DNA from: Gammaproteobacteria bacterium
Lineage (GTDB): Bacteria; Pseudomonadota; Gammaproteobacteria; Pseudomonadales; Azotimanducaceae
Reading direction: 5' to 3'
Assembly (NCBI GenBank): GCA_026705345.1
Contig: JAPPAV010000148.1
Location: forward strand, 1-64,000
Length of the DNA stretch: 64,000 bases
In this document: positions 9,294-17,701 of the stretch, piece after piece
Position numbering within the stretch: the first letter of the stretch is position 1
Layout of the letters: each line of letters opens with the position of its first letter
Notes under the pieces: generated by a model
What the model saw: the letters and a program-made list of their open reading frames with translations, nothing else
What the model was told of the DNA's origin: nothing
Database searches by the model: none
Program-made: the position numbers and the translations under genes

Positions 9294-9318
9294 GGGCGAC
9301 CACAAGGGTCGCCCCTAC
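9294..9318 (-). repeat. REP element, class B
   Basis: On the minus strand: GTAG, stem GGGCGACC, loop CTTGT, stem GGTCGCCC. Its stem differs from class A at paired positions while head and loop are unchanged. Confidence 0.85.
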
Positions 9319-9342
9319 GGCGCCACGGTCGCGGAACGAACC

Positions 9343-9367
9343 GCAGGGGACAGGCTTGTCCCGTCCC
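9343..9367 (+). repeat. REP element, class A, decayed head
   Basis: GCAG replaces the GTAG head and the left stem reads GGGACAGG, leaving one stem mismatch. The CTTGT loop is intact. Confidence 0.7.
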
Positions 9368-9430
9368 GTCGCCAAGAGAGACCGAGATTCGACACAGGCG
9401 ACCGCGCGCCCTGTGGGGTGTTAGGTCACC

Positions 9431-10099
9431 TTACGAAACGAAGGTCGCCAGTTCTTCCAGCGGGTATTTGCCGATGTCCGGAACTACCGCATCGGGGCTC
9501 GGATAGCCGGCGACAAGCAGCAGGAACGCCCGCTCGTGGGGCGGTCGGTCGAGCAAGTCATTGAGGAACCGCATTGGGCTCGGCGTGTGGGTGAGCGTTG
9601 CGACACCGGCGTTGTGCAGGGCAGTGATCAGCATCCCGGTGGCGATTCCCACGGACTCCGCAGTGTAGTAGTTCTTCAGCCGCCTGCCATCGGCGTCGAA
9701 GTTGAACCGGCGCAGGAAGATCGCGATCAATACCGGGGCGGTCGTCAGGAATGGCTTGTCGGCGTCCGTGCCGAGCGGTTCCAAGGCGTCCAGCCATTCC
9801 TTGGAGGCCCGTCGGGAGTAGAACGCGCGCTCCTCCTTCTCCGCCGCCTCGCGGATCGCCGCCTTCTTGGCCGGATCGCTGACCACGACGAAGTGCCACG
9901 GTTGTCGATTGGCACCACTCGGTGCGCTACCCGCAGTGATGAGCGCGTGTTCGATGATGTCGTCGGGAATCGGTCGCGCATCGAAGTGGCGAACGGTTCG
10001 GCGTCGGCGCATGAGTTCACTGAACAACGCCGCCCGCTCCCTCATCTCCGCCGCAGGCCGTTCCGCGAAGTCCAGCGGAAGGAAGCGAGGCGCCGTCAC
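9431..10099 (-). CDS. Nitroreductase-fold flavoprotein, iodotyrosine-deiodinase type
   Basis: A 222-residue FMN protein of the nitroreductase superfamily, closest in motif content to iodotyrosine deiodinase (IYD), which removes halogen from halotyrosines reductively. The FMN-binding RRRRTVRHF and [13 protein letters not shown] segments are at residues 31-39 and 58-70. Glu90, Tyr94 and Lys115 match the human IYD substrate triad Glu157/Tyr161/Lys182 with identical spacing, 4 then 21 residues. The [11 protein letters not shown] loop is typical. GTG 10099 has an AAGAGGA site at good distance. A general nitroreductase role is the alternative. Confidence 0.85.
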   Translation of the reverse strand: MTAPRFLPLDFAERPAAEMRERAALFSELMRRRRTVRHFDARPIPDDIIEHALITAGSAPSGANRQPWHFVVVSDPAKKAAIREAAEKEERAFYSRRASKEWLDALEPLGTDADKPFLTTAPVLIAIFLRRFNFDADGRRLKNYYTAESVGIATGMLITALHNAGVATLTHTPSPMRFLNDLLDRPPHERAFLLLVAGYPSPDAVVPDIGKYPLEELATFVS

Positions 10100-10191
10100 G
10101 ACTGATCCTCTTGAACGCGGCAAAAGGCTCTCACCCGAGTCAACATTCGATGCCGTATTATCGCCTTCACTCGTCGGGCTGCTTGCCGCCG

Positions 10192-11013
10192 CTAGCGATC
10201 CTTGTTCAGTCGGTAGTTCTCGAAGGCGCGCTCCACCATCGGCCGGCGGCGCCCCTCGGGAACCTTGAGCGCATAGCCGGGGTCTCGTTCGCCCTCCGCG
10301 GATGTCATGTGCATCAGGTGGGCCGCAGTAACGTGGGCCTGGAATCCCTGGGTGTCCTGCACCTGGTTCACGGCCATCTTGATCATGCGCAGCTGGAACG
10401 GGTCATTGCGCGCAATGCGTTCGGCGTAGGCGATCACCTCCTCATGGAGCCGTTCCGCCGCAAAGACCCGGTTGACGAGCCCTAACGCCATCGCCTCCTC
10501 CGCATCAATGAAGCGCGATTCGAAGAGCAGTTCCTTGGCGCGCCGTGGATGCATGTCCCAGGGCACCGAGAAGAACTGGAAGTTCGATCCAAGGAACATG
10601 GCGTTGTCGGCGGCATAGAGAATGTCCATCGCGCTGGCGACGATCCACCCACCGTAGATGCAGTAGCCCTGGATACCCGCAATGGTGGGTTTCGGCATGT
10701 TGCGCCACCGCATGGTCTTGTCCACGAACAGTTCCCTCGACCGCTCGAAACGCCCCCGCAGACCTTCTTCGATGGGGCGTTCCCGGCGATCGGCCATCTC
10801 GTCCGGCGTACCGAGATCGTGCCCCCCCGAGAAATGCTCGCCCGCGCCGAACAGCGCCACGACGTGAACGGTGCGGTCGGCGGCGGCATCGCGGAAGGCG
10901 TCATCGAGTTCCTCGAGCAGGCGGCGGCTCTGGGCGTTGCGGTACCGCGGCCGGTTGGTGGTGATGCGGGCAACGTGGTTGACGACTTCGTAGGTTATGT
11001 CGTGATACGTCAT
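10192..11013 (-). CDS. Crotonase-family protein without the usual glutamates
   Basis: A 273-residue enoyl-CoA hydratase/isomerase-fold protein. The oxyanion-hole segments are present: SGGHDLG near residue 62 and [11 protein letters not shown] near residue 113. The two catalytic glutamates of classical hydratases are absent: the GGGxE position reads GGWIV and the second, normally PEI, reads NFQFFS. It may therefore catalyse another crotonase reaction such as isomerisation, decarboxylation or thioester hydrolysis. It is followed downstream on the same strand by the IYD-like gene, after about 90 bases. Confidence 0.8.
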   Translation of the reverse strand: MTYHDITYEVVNHVARITTNRPRYRNAQSRRLLEELDDAFRDAAADRTVHVVALFGAGEHFSGGHDLGTPDEMADRRERPIEEGLRGRFERSRELFVDKTMRWRNMPKPTIAGIQGYCIYGGWIVASAMDILYAADNAMFLGSNFQFFSVPWDMHPRRAKELLFESRFIDAEEAMALGLVNRVFAAERLHEEVIAYAERIARNDPFQLRMIKMAVNQVQDTQGFQAHVTAAHLMHMTSAEGERDPGYALKVPEGRRRPMVERAFENYRLNKDR

Positions 11014-11052
11014 CTAACGATTGTGGCTCCCGTGTCCTCTCCCAGACTCAGG

Positions 11053-11925
11053 TCAAGACAGCGACGCCTTCAAGAAATCCTCGATCACCGAGGCGCATTG
11101 GTCCAACTGGTCGTGGTGCGTCCAGTGGCCGGCATCGTCGATCTCCCGCAAGGTCACGTTCTTGAAGTGGCGCAACGTGTTGTCGTGGCCGATTCGATGC
11201 GGGTAGCCCTGCCGGGAGTTGACGACTAACACGGGACAGTCGATTCGTTGCCAGAGCGTCACCAGATCCTCGTTGGGGATGTCGTAGGGACGCGGCGTGC
11301 GTGTGTAGTTGTCGAACTTCCACGTATAGGTGCCATCCTCGTTTAAGTTGCTGCCGTGGATCGTGAGGTGGCGAGCCTGGTCGGGCGACAAGTGCGGGTT
11401 TGTCTCCTGCATGCGGTGATAGGCATCTTCCAAGCTGGGATAGCGACGCGGCACCCGCGCCGCGAGGGAATAGTTGGCATCGATCCACTGTCGCAGGCGC
11501 ACGCCCGGGGCGGCGCTGTCCCCGGGATAGAGTCCCACGCCTTCGATGATCACCAAGCGGTCGACGGACTCCGTGAAGGTGCCCGCGTACATCGACGCGA
11601 TGGTGCCGCCCAGCGAATGCGACACGATGGTGACCGGGTCAAGACGCTGCTGTCGAACGAGCTGGGCGATGTCCTGAACGTACTCGAGATAGGAGTAGGG
11701 GCTGCCGCGCGTCCACTCGGAGTCGCCATGGCCTCGCAGGTCCGGCGCCACGACGTGGAATCGATCCCGCAAAGGCTGCGCCAGCCAGTCCCAAGAGTGG
11801 CAGTGGTCGTGGACGCCATGGACCAGGAGCATGTCGGGAGCGTCGTCGTTCCCCCAGTCCAGGTAGTGCAGCCGCAAGCGCTGGGAGAAATAGCTGTGGG
11901 AGGTCGGGTTCTCGCGGTCGGCCAT
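11053..11925 (-). CDS. Alpha/beta hydrolase
   Basis: A 290-residue alpha/beta-hydrolase. The nucleophile elbow is SHSLGG near residue 106, the oxyanion segment is LLVHGVHDHCHSWDW near residue 38, and the histidine is in DDAGHWTHHDQ near residue 265. The length and cap region suit an epoxide-hydrolase or meta-cleavage-product-hydrolase type enzyme, but the substrate is not evident. ATG 11925 begins the conserved domain; no strong ribosome-binding site is visible. It lies 39 bases upstream of the crotonase on the same strand, so the two may be co-transcribed. A palindromic operator lies about 150 bases upstream. Confidence 0.8.
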   Translation of the reverse strand: MADRENPTSHSYFSQRLRLHYLDWGNDDAPDMLLVHGVHDHCHSWDWLAQPLRDRFHVVAPDLRGHGDSEWTRGSPYSYLEYVQDIAQLVRQQRLDPVTIVSHSLGGTIASMYAGTFTESVDRLVIIEGVGLYPGDSAAPGVRLRQWIDANYSLAARVPRRYPSLEDAYHRMQETNPHLSPDQARHLTIHGSNLNEDGTYTWKFDNYTRTPRPYDIPNEDLVTLWQRIDCPVLVVNSRQGYPHRIGHDNTLRHFKNVTLREIDDAGHWTHHDQLDQCASVIEDFLKASLS

Positions 11926-12062
11926 GGCGAACGCTAAAGGCTCTTGAAGGTGTGCGGATGCGATTCTAGCCCGTTGGACCTGCGAACGCGTGAGGCTCGT
12001 TCGCGACAGAGTGTCCGAAAACGGTGCGCAATGCGCGCCCCAAAAAAATCGCGCGTTACCTA

Positions 12063-12090
12063 TTGACACGGGTGTTACCTGAGGTAACAT
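12063..12090 (+). promoter_or_regulatory. Promoter with an embedded 17-bp palindromic operator
   Basis: TTGACA at 12063-12068 and TAACAT at 12085-12090 are 16 bases apart on the plus strand. Between and over them lies a perfect palindrome, TGTTACC-TGA-GGTAACA (12073-12089), and another GTTACC half-site occurs at 12055-12060. A repressor bound here would block the promoter. No plus-strand protein gene follows for 1.6 kb. The site could also control the divergent hydrolase gene. The 398-base gap 11926-12323 holds only this site, the hairpin at 12156 and a REP copy. Confidence 0.55.
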
Positions 12091-12155
12091 ACGGGCCATT
12101 GAACTAGCCCCCACGTCGAAACCGTGCGGACTAGGCGCAAAGACCCCTCCCCCTA

Positions 12156-12199
12156 GTAGGCTGCGCCGAGGTCACATTCCCAAGACCTCGCCAGCCTAC
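12156..12199 (+). other. Two-part hairpin downstream of the 12063 promoter
   Basis: GTAGGCTG (12156-12163) pairs with CAGCCTAC (12192-12199), and inside it GAGGTC (12168-12173) pairs with GACCTC (12184-12189) around a 10-base loop. It begins with GTAG like the REP elements but has an unrelated stem. It could end a short plus-strand transcript, although no strong T run follows. Confidence 0.5.
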
Positions 12200-12304
12200 A
12201 CTTTGGTTCGATCCCTGATCCCCGAACGCCCACGCGAAGCGATTGTGGCGTCCCGGATGAACCGAAACGCTCGTCCCGCCAACGCGGGCGACCCGTCCCT
12301 CATC

Positions 12305-12327
12305 GGGCGCGTTGAGATCGCCCCTAC
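12305..12327 (-). repeat. Decayed REP element
   Basis: The GTAG head and GGGCG/CGCCC outer stem remain, but the inner stem and CTTGT loop are lost. Its TAG is the stop codon of the ferredoxin gene. Confidence 0.6.
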
Positions 12328-12611
12328 AGGTCCAACTCCAACTCTGGCGTCAACGACCCGGCACAGCAGATCATCACCGCTCCCTTGTCCCGTTCTTCGT
12401 CGCTCAAGACGAAGTCGCGGTGGTCCGGCTTGCCCGAGACGACCCGCTGCCAGCACGCCCCGCAGATGCCGACGCCGCAGGCATAGGGAACCTGCACGTC
12501 CTCTTCGAGAAGCTCGAAGAGAATTGACCCGCCTTTCGGGACGAACACCTGCTTTCCCGAACGCGCGAGCTTCACCGTAAAGCCGTCCGCAACGGCCGTT
12601 TCGTTGGGCAT
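12324..12611 (-). CDS. 2Fe-2S ferredoxin
   Basis: A 95-residue plant-type [2Fe-2S] ferredoxin. The cluster ligands are Cys45, Cys50 and Cys53 in YACGVGICGACWQRV plus a cysteine in the late MICCAGS. This resembles the C-terminal ferredoxin domain of phthalate-dioxygenase-type reductases, here as a separate small protein. It starts 4 bases after the stop of the upstream reductase-like gene on the same strand, so the two form an operon. It should carry electrons to or from a redox enzyme, whose identity is not shown here. The stop codon is in a REP head. Confidence 0.88.
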   Translation of the reverse strand: MPNETAVADGFTVKLARSGKQVFVPKGGSILFELLEEDVQVPYACGVGICGACWQRVVSGKPDHRDFVLSDEERDKGAVMICCAGSLTPELELDL

Positions 12612-12615
12612 TCGC

Positions 12616-13695
12616 CTACTTCAGCTTCGGCTCGACGATGCCGAGCTCGATCATGGTCTCGCCGGTGGTGCGCAAGGTGTCCTCGATGGCGTGGGTCTCA
12701 AGGCCCAGCTCTTCCCGTGCCTTGTCGCAGTGAGCACGAGGCGCGTTGTAGGGGGCACCGTACTTCTCGACCATGGCCTCGTATTCAGGCGTCACGCCGC
12801 CGACGTCAATGTGGGGAAAGAGCGCCTGCAGATGGTCGTGGAGCTGCATGGCGGTGATCTCGCCGGATTCGTCCGTGGCGCAGAGCATGTAGCGTGAGCC
12901 GTTCTCGCACACGTCGGACTCGATCATGAGCGCCTGCGACTCGCCGCAGTCGCGCACGTCGACGATGTTCCACAGCGCCTGCCAGCCGCGTTGGCACGGG
13001 TGCCCCGCAAGCATGCGGCCCAGGAAGAACTGCCAAGAACCCCGCAACTCGTGAACCGGGCTCAACAACGGGCCGAGAACGACGCACGGACACACCGAGA
13101 TGGCATCGAAGCGACCGTCGTCGGCAGCGAGGCGGTTTACGAGATGTTCGCATTCGACCTTGGCCATGGAATAGCCGACCTCGCCCTTCTGATGGAGGTT
13201 CTCGGTGTTCCAGTTCTTGTCGTTCTCGCGGTTGTCGGACGCCCAGTCGGCCTCGGTGTAACGATGACCAGCCGGAGACGGATGGCCGATGGCGGCGAAG
13301 GAACTGGTGTAGACCAGCCGCTTGACCGAACCGGAGTTCGTCACCGACGCAACAATGTTGCGGACGCCATTGATCGCGCCGTCGTAGACCTGTTGCGGGT
13401 TGTTGGCACCCCCATACCCCATCGGCGTGCCGACGTGCAGAACGGCGCTGCAGTCCTTGAACGGCGCGTCGTAGCTGCCTTCTTCGAGCAGATTCGCTTC
13501 GTGCAACGTCACGGAGCCGGGGTGCTCGTCGTTCATGGCGAGCAGGAACTCCGTCTTGTCGGGGTTGGATAGGTCCGTAACGCAGGCACGAACGTCGTAG
13601 CCCCGTTTCAGGAGCGCAATGACGGTGTGCGCGCCGATGTATCCGGAGGCGCCGGTGACCGCCACCGGGCCGTCAGTTGCTGTGACGGATGGCAT
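12616..13695 (-). CDS. Extended SDR, dihydroflavonol-reductase-like
   Basis: A 359-residue extended short-chain dehydrogenase/reductase. The NAD(P) fingerprint VTGASGYIGAHTV is at residues 13-25. The catalytic pair is in VGYSMAKVE (Tyr-x-x-x-Lys) with an upstream TSSF serine. It resembles dihydroflavonol 4-reductase/aldehyde reductase-like members that act on hydroxy-ketones. ATG 13695 has GGGGAGA at nine bases. It heads an operon with the ferredoxin and is divergent from the crotonase at 13772, with a shared promoter region containing a 13-bp palindrome. Confidence 0.85.
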   Translation of the reverse strand: MPSVTATDGPVAVTGASGYIGAHTVIALLKRGYDVRACVTDLSNPDKTEFLLAMNDEHPGSVTLHEANLLEEGSYDAPFKDCSAVLHVGTPMGYGGANNPQQVYDGAINGVRNIVASVTNSGSVKRLVYTSSFAAIGHPSPAGHRYTEADWASDNRENDKNWNTENLHQKGEVGYSMAKVECEHLVNRLAADDGRFDAISVCPCVVLGPLLSPVHELRGSWQFFLGRMLAGHPCQRGWQALWNIVDVRDCGESQALMIESDVCENGSRYMLCATDESGEITAMQLHDHLQALFPHIDVGGVTPEYEAMVEKYGAPYNAPRAHCDKAREELGLETHAIEDTLRTTGETMIELGIVEPKLK

Positions 13696-13731
13696 CTTTT
13701 TTGATCTCCCCTCGATTCGAACAAACGCGCA

Positions 13732-13744
13732 AGTGTGCCACACT
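13732..13744. promoter_or_regulatory. Palindromic operator candidate between divergent genes
   Basis: AGTGTG-C-CACACT is a perfect 13-base palindrome in the 76-base gap between the divergent SDR and crotonase genes, where a shared regulator could act on both. No regulator gene is adjacent. Confidence 0.35.
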
Positions 13745-13771
13745 GCGCCACGACCAAGCGCGGGAGATGCC

Positions 13772-14569
13772 GTGACCCCCGACATCCAATACGACAATCT
13801 CAAGGTCAAGAAGGACGGCCACGTCGCGGTGGTGACCTTCAATCGCCCCCGCAAGGCCAACGCTCTCGACCACGCCCACCTAGTCGACATCGAAGCCGCG
13901 GCTCTGTCGTTTCGCGACGATACCGATACCCGGGTGGTGATCTTCACGGGCGAGGGCAAGCACTTCTCGTCCGGCGCCGACCTCGACGGCGGCGGCCCGG
14001 CGGCTGCGAATCTCCTCGAACGCCGCCGCCTCGCCCGCATCGGCGAGCGGGCGACGCTAGCCGTCCACGACATGGACCAGATCACGATCGCCGCCTGGAA
14101 CGGCGCCGCCATGGGCGGAGGCGCGGTACTCGCCACTGCGATGGATGTACGCATCGGCTCGGACGACTGCTTCATGCAGTACCCGGAGATCGACATCGGC
14201 GTGAACCTGATGTGGAAGGGGCTGCCGCTAATCACGCACATCGCGGGGCCGTCCCGGGCCAAGCGCCTGGTCATCGGCGGCGAGCGCATCCACGCCCAAG
14301 AGCTACTGGATTGGGGTGTTCTCGATGCGCTAGTGGCCCGGGCGGACCTCATGGGAACCGCCCGGGAGTGGGCCGATCGCTACGTCGGGAAGTCGCTGAT
14401 AGCGGCCCAGATGATCAAACGCAGCGTCAACGCCCTGGTCTCCGCCCTCGACGTCGCCGTCATGCACATGGACGTGGACCAGAACCTGTTGTCGGCAATG
14501 ACCGAAGACCGTCGGGCCGCGATCGAGGCCTACCGGGGAGCGAAGGAACCGGTGTTCAAGGGCGACTAG
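13772..14569 (+). CDS. Enoyl-CoA hydratase/isomerase family protein
   Basis: A 265-residue crotonase-fold protein. The oxyanion motifs FSSGADLDGGG (about residue 66) and WNGAAMGGGAVLA (about residue 110) are intact. Of the two classical glutamates only the second remains, in YPEIDIG; the first position reads Val. One-glutamate members often act as isomerases or decarboxylases. GTG 13772 has GGGAG five bases upstream. It is divergent from the SDR gene and its end lies 6 bases from the convergent acyltransferase. Confidence 0.82.
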   Translation: MTPDIQYDNLKVKKDGHVAVVTFNRPRKANALDHAHLVDIEAAALSFRDDTDTRVVIFTGEGKHFSSGADLDGGGPAAANLLERRRLARIGERATLAVHDMDQITIAAWNGAAMGGGAVLATAMDVRIGSDDCFMQYPEIDIGVNLMWKGLPLITHIAGPSRAKRLVIGGERIHAQELLDWGVLDALVARADLMGTAREWADRYVGKSLIAAQMIKRSVNALVSALDVAVMHMDVDQNLLSAMTEDRRAAIEAYRGAKEPVFKGD

Positions 14570-14575
14570 CGCCGA

Positions 14576-15376
14576 TCACTCCCGCCATCGCTTGTGCGAC
14601 CAGAGCCAATCCGCCGGTGCCCGATTGACGTCCGCCTGGAGTTTGGCGACGTAGCGTTCGACGATCGAGCCTCGATCATGAGGCGGATCAGCGATCTTCT
14701 CGATCCGGCAGTGATAGCGACCGGGGCCCCGGCGCTGGCAGGACAGGTAGTACACGGGCCACTTGAGTGCTTTGGCCAAACGATCCGGGCCCGCGAAGAA
14801 GGCGGTCTGCCGACCGCAGAAGTCGACCGTTTGACGGTCGCGGCCACCGGGGCGCTGGTCCGCCACAAGCGTCCAAACGGGTCGTTCGTGGCGGCGTTTG
14901 AGGAACTCTCGACGCATGTCCTTGACCGGCACCAGCGTGACCCCGAACCGTTCGCCGACGGCCATGATGTGTTCGCGTACCGCCGGCGTATGCGGTGGCT
15001 TGTAGACGATGGCGACAGGTGCGTCGATTTCGCCGGCCAAGGCTGTGATGGCCCAGATGAGGTTGCCGTGATGGGCCATGAGCAAAAGCGCATTGCCTTC
15101 GTCGAGGGCTTGTGCCCCCTCGAACGTCACGCGCTCGCCGAGTTCCGCCACATCCATGCCGAGCGATCGAACGACCTCGACCCACCCTTGGCAGAACCCG
15201 CCGTAGAACTCCCGCACCAGCTTCGCCGTATCGTCGTCCGGGAACGCTTGGCGCAAGTTGTCTTCAACCACCTTGCGCCGGTAGGTTGCACGCATCAACG
15301 GTTCGACGAAGCGAACGACGCCGTGCAGGCGAGTTAGCGGCCAGCGACTAGTGGTCTTTAGGATCGAATCGAGCAT
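14576..15376 (-). CDS. LpxL/HtrB-type acyltransferase with altered active site
   Basis: A 266-residue member of the lipid A late acyltransferase family, which adds an acyl chain to Kdo2-lipid A or a related lipid at the inner membrane. The family's H-x4-E catalytic dyad should lie in LLLMAHHGNLIWA near residue 100, but neither histidine is followed by an acid at the right distance: Ile and Trp occupy it. Other conserved parts (VYKPPHTPAV, LVADQRPG, YYLSCQRRG) are normal. It may be inactive, use another acid, or have another role. ATG 15376 is the chosen start. Confidence 0.8.
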   Translation of the reverse strand: MLDSILKTTSRWPLTRLHGVVRFVEPLMRATYRRKVVEDNLRQAFPDDDTAKLVREFYGGFCQGWVEVVRSLGMDVAELGERVTFEGAQALDEGNALLLMAHHGNLIWAITALAGEIDAPVAIVYKPPHTPAVREHIMAVGERFGVTLVPVKDMRREFLKRRHERPVWTLVADQRPGGRDRQTVDFCGRQTAFFAGPDRLAKALKWPVYYLSCQRRGPGRYHCRIEKIADPPHDRGSIVERYVAKLQADVNRAPADWLWSHKRWRE

Positions 15377-15501
15377 CAACGTCCAATTCGGTACGATCCG
15401 CCGTCAAGGGCTACCATAGTCCGACACGCCAACGACGCAAGTACCCCGTGACCCCTTGACGCCTGGCCACGGTTGCTTGCAGCCGAAAATTGGAGAAGTG
15501 C

Positions 15502-16491
15502 ATGACTGAATTCCGTTTCGGAACGCTGGGGGCGGCGAACATCACGCCCCAGGCGCTCCTCGCCCCCGCGAGCCGCAATGACGACGTGTCCGTTGTGGCC
15601 ATCGCGGCGCGCGACCGTTCCCGCGCCGAGGTGATGGCGGAGCGAGGCTATATCGAGCATGTCGTCGACGACTACCAGGCCGTGATCGACCACCCGGACG
15701 TCAACGTGATCTACAACCCGCTGCCGATCAGCCATCACCGCGAATGGACGTTGAAGGCACTCGCCGCCGGCAAGCCCGTCCTGTGCGAGAAGTCGTTCTC
15801 GATGAACGAAGCGGAGGCGGTCGACATGGCCGAGGCCGCAGACCGGGCCGACCTGCTTCTGATCGAAGCATTCCACTACCGCTATCACCCCGTGTTCCTA
15901 CGCGCGTTGGAGATCTACCAATCCGGCGCCATCGGCGAGCTGGTCCGGGTTTCCGGCCTGTTCCACGTCGGCGGCGAACGCGGCGTCCCGGCGTCCAACA
16001 TACGCATGATCTACGAAACGGGCGGCGGCGCCACCATGGACATGGGCTGCTATCCCATGTCCTGGGTCCGTCACCTGACCGGCGAGGAACCCGAGGTCGT
16101 CTCCGCCGAGGCCGTGGAAGGGCCGCCCGACGTGGACCTGAGCCTGGTGACCGAGCTCAAGTTCCCAAGCGGAGCAACCGGTAGCACATCGGGCTCCATG
16201 AAGGGCGAGCCCTACCGGGCCGAGCTTCTCGTCGAGGGTACGAAGGGCACGCTCATGGTCGACAACCCGCTCGTGCCCCACATGGGACACGAAATCAGGC
16301 TGACGGTCGATGGCGAGACAACGACCGAGGCGCTCACCAAGCGCACCACCTACGACTACCAGCTCGACGCCTTCGTGCGCTCGCTCAGAACCGGCGAGCA
16401 GTTGCCAACCGACGCGCACGATGCCATCAAGCAGATGCACTTCATCGACAACGCCTATCGCGCGGCGGGGATGAAGGTCCGGGGCACCTGA
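15502..16491 (+). CDS. Gfo/Idh/MocA-family oxidoreductase
   Basis: A 329-residue NAD(P)-dependent oxidoreductase of the Gfo/Idh/MocA family, acting on a sugar, inositol or related polyol. The Rossmann start is FGTLGAANITPQAL, the EKP-like motif is CEKSFSMNEAEA near residue 95, and the C-terminal sheet domain carries GGGATMDMGCYPM, where the active-site Asp and His are expected. ATG 15502 has GGAGAAG a few bases upstream. It is followed by a REP copy and dapD in the same direction. The substrate is unknown. Confidence 0.87.
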   Translation: MTEFRFGTLGAANITPQALLAPASRNDDVSVVAIAARDRSRAEVMAERGYIEHVVDDYQAVIDHPDVNVIYNPLPISHHREWTLKALAAGKPVLCEKSFSMNEAEAVDMAEAADRADLLLIEAFHYRYHPVFLRALEIYQSGAIGELVRVSGLFHVGGERGVPASNIRMIYETGGGATMDMGCYPMSWVRHLTGEEPEVVSAEAVEGPPDVDLSLVTELKFPSGATGSTSGSMKGEPYRAELLVEGTKGTLMVDNPLVPHMGHEIRLTVDGETTTEALTKRTTYDYQLDAFVRSLRTGEQLPTDAHDAIKQMHFIDNAYRAAGMKVRGT

Positions 16492-16507
16492 GGCGCCGCG
16501 CCGCATC

Positions 16508-16532
16508 GTAGGGGACGGGCTTGTCCCGTCCC
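16508..16532 (+). repeat. REP element, class A
   Basis: Intact GTAG head, GGGACGGG/CCCGTCCC stem and CTTGT loop, between the oxidoreductase and dapD. Confidence 0.85.
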
Positions 16533-16560
16533 GCCGATCCACGCGACTACGGGAATGCAA

Positions 16561-17397
16561 ATGAGCGACATCGAGAACACCATCAACGCGGCCTGGGAGC
16601 GCCGCGAAGAAATCGGTTTCGACACCGAGGGGCCCATCCGTGACGCCGTCGTGGCAGCCCTAAATGCGCTCGACGCGGGTAGCGCCCGGGTCGCGAAGAA
16701 GATCGGGGACGAGTGGATCGTCAACCAGTGGCTGAAGAAGGCCGTGCTGCTCAGTTTCCTGTTGAACGACATGGAGCCCATCAGCTGCGGTCCCGGCGGC
16801 GCACCGTGGTGGGACAAAGTGCCCTCTAAGTTCGCGGGCTGGGACGAGGCACGTTTCCGGGCCGCCGGCTTCCGCGCCGTACCCTCCGCAATCGTCCGCC
16901 ACTCGGCCTACATCGCCCCGTCCGTGGTGCTGATGCCGAGCTTCGTCAACCTCGGTGCGTACGTCGACAGCGGGACCATGATCGACACCTGGGCCACCGT
17001 GGGCTCCTGCGCTCAGATCGGCAAGGATTGCCACATCTCGGGCGGTGCCGGCATCGGCGGCGTCCTGGAACCGTTGCAGGCGGAACCGGTGATCATCGAG
17101 GACAACTGCTTCGTGGGCGCCCGCTCGGAGGTCGTCGAGGGCGTCGTCGTCGAAGAGGGCGCGGTGCTCGGCATGGGCGTCTTCATCGGCGCCTCCACCA
17201 AGATCGTCGATCGCGATTCCGGCGAGATCACGACCGGTCGCGTCCCTGCCTATTCGGTGGTCGTGGCCGGATCGTTGCCCAGCCCCGCCTTCGAATCGGG
17301 ACGGCCGAGGCCGAACATCTACTGTGCCGTCATCATCAAGCGCGTGGACGAACGCACGCGGTCGAAGACCTCGATCAACGAACTGCTGCGGGACTAA
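16561..17397 (+). CDS. dapD: Tetrahydrodipicolinate N-succinyltransferase
   Basis: A 278-residue DapD, which transfers succinyl from succinyl-CoA to tetrahydrodipicolinate in the lysine and peptidoglycan diaminopimelate pathway. The left-handed beta-helix repeats are clear in residues 100-235: [19 protein letters not shown], the conserved [12 protein letters not shown] loop, and [13 protein letters not shown]. The length agrees with the family. ATG 16561 has ACGGGA six bases upstream; an ATG two codons earlier is possible. It is cytoplasmic and trimeric in the family. No other dap gene is adjacent. Confidence 0.95.
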   Translation: MSDIENTINAAWERREEIGFDTEGPIRDAVVAALNALDAGSARVAKKIGDEWIVNQWLKKAVLLSFLLNDMEPISCGPGGAPWWDKVPSKFAGWDEARFRAAGFRAVPSAIVRHSAYIAPSVVLMPSFVNLGAYVDSGTMIDTWATVGSCAQIGKDCHISGGAGIGGVLEPLQAEPVIIEDNCFVGARSEVVEGVVVEEGAVLGMGVFIGASTKIVDRDSGEITTGRVPAYSVVVAGSLPSPAFESGRPRPNIYCAVIIKRVDERTRSKTSINELLRD

Positions 17398-17443
17398 CAG
17401 CTACGAAATCGTCAAACGCCGGTGTCGATTCCGCGAAAACCTG

Positions 17444-17471
17444 TTGACACCCGCCGGTTCGAATCTATAAT
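17444..17471 (+). promoter_or_regulatory. Consensus sigma-70 promoter
   Basis: TTGACA at 17444-17449 and TATAAT at 17466-17471 are both perfect consensus hexamers, 16 bases apart. Transcription would start near 17478 and run into the hairpin array. Confidence 0.8.
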
Positions 17472-17515
17472 CGCGCGCCCTTGACGTGTCACCGACCTTT
17501 TTGCAGGCGGAGTAC

Positions 17516-17644
17516 ATGACTTCCAGACACACACGACATCGCATAGAGCGCCTACCGGGCGCGGCGCAGCCACCGGCTGCGCAGGCGCAGTCTACGGACT
17601 GCGGCAACGGCCTCTTGGAAAAAGAGGGAGCGAACTTGCGCTGA
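17516..17644 (+). CDS. Possible 42-residue peptide inside the hairpin transcript
   Basis: ATG 17516 is preceded by GCGGAG at short distance and opens a frame of 42 codons, starting MTSRHTRHRIER and ending EKEGANLR. It is basic at the start, has no hydrophobic segment and resembles nothing I recognise. Its codons run through four of the hairpins, so the frame may be incidental to the RNA structure. Confidence 0.25.
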   Translation: MTSRHTRHRIERLPGAAQPPAAQAQSTDCGNGLLEKEGANLR

Positions 17645-17701
17645 CTTTCCCGGACACGTCCTGGAAGGCGGCTTGACTAGCCTTCCAGGGAAGCAACAAA
17701 G

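Noticed and set aside
12616-14352. A 578-codon version of the SDR gene starting at 14352
   Set aside because: The extension runs antisense through the divergent crotonase; ATG 13695 has a good ribosome-binding site and starts the Rossmann fold.
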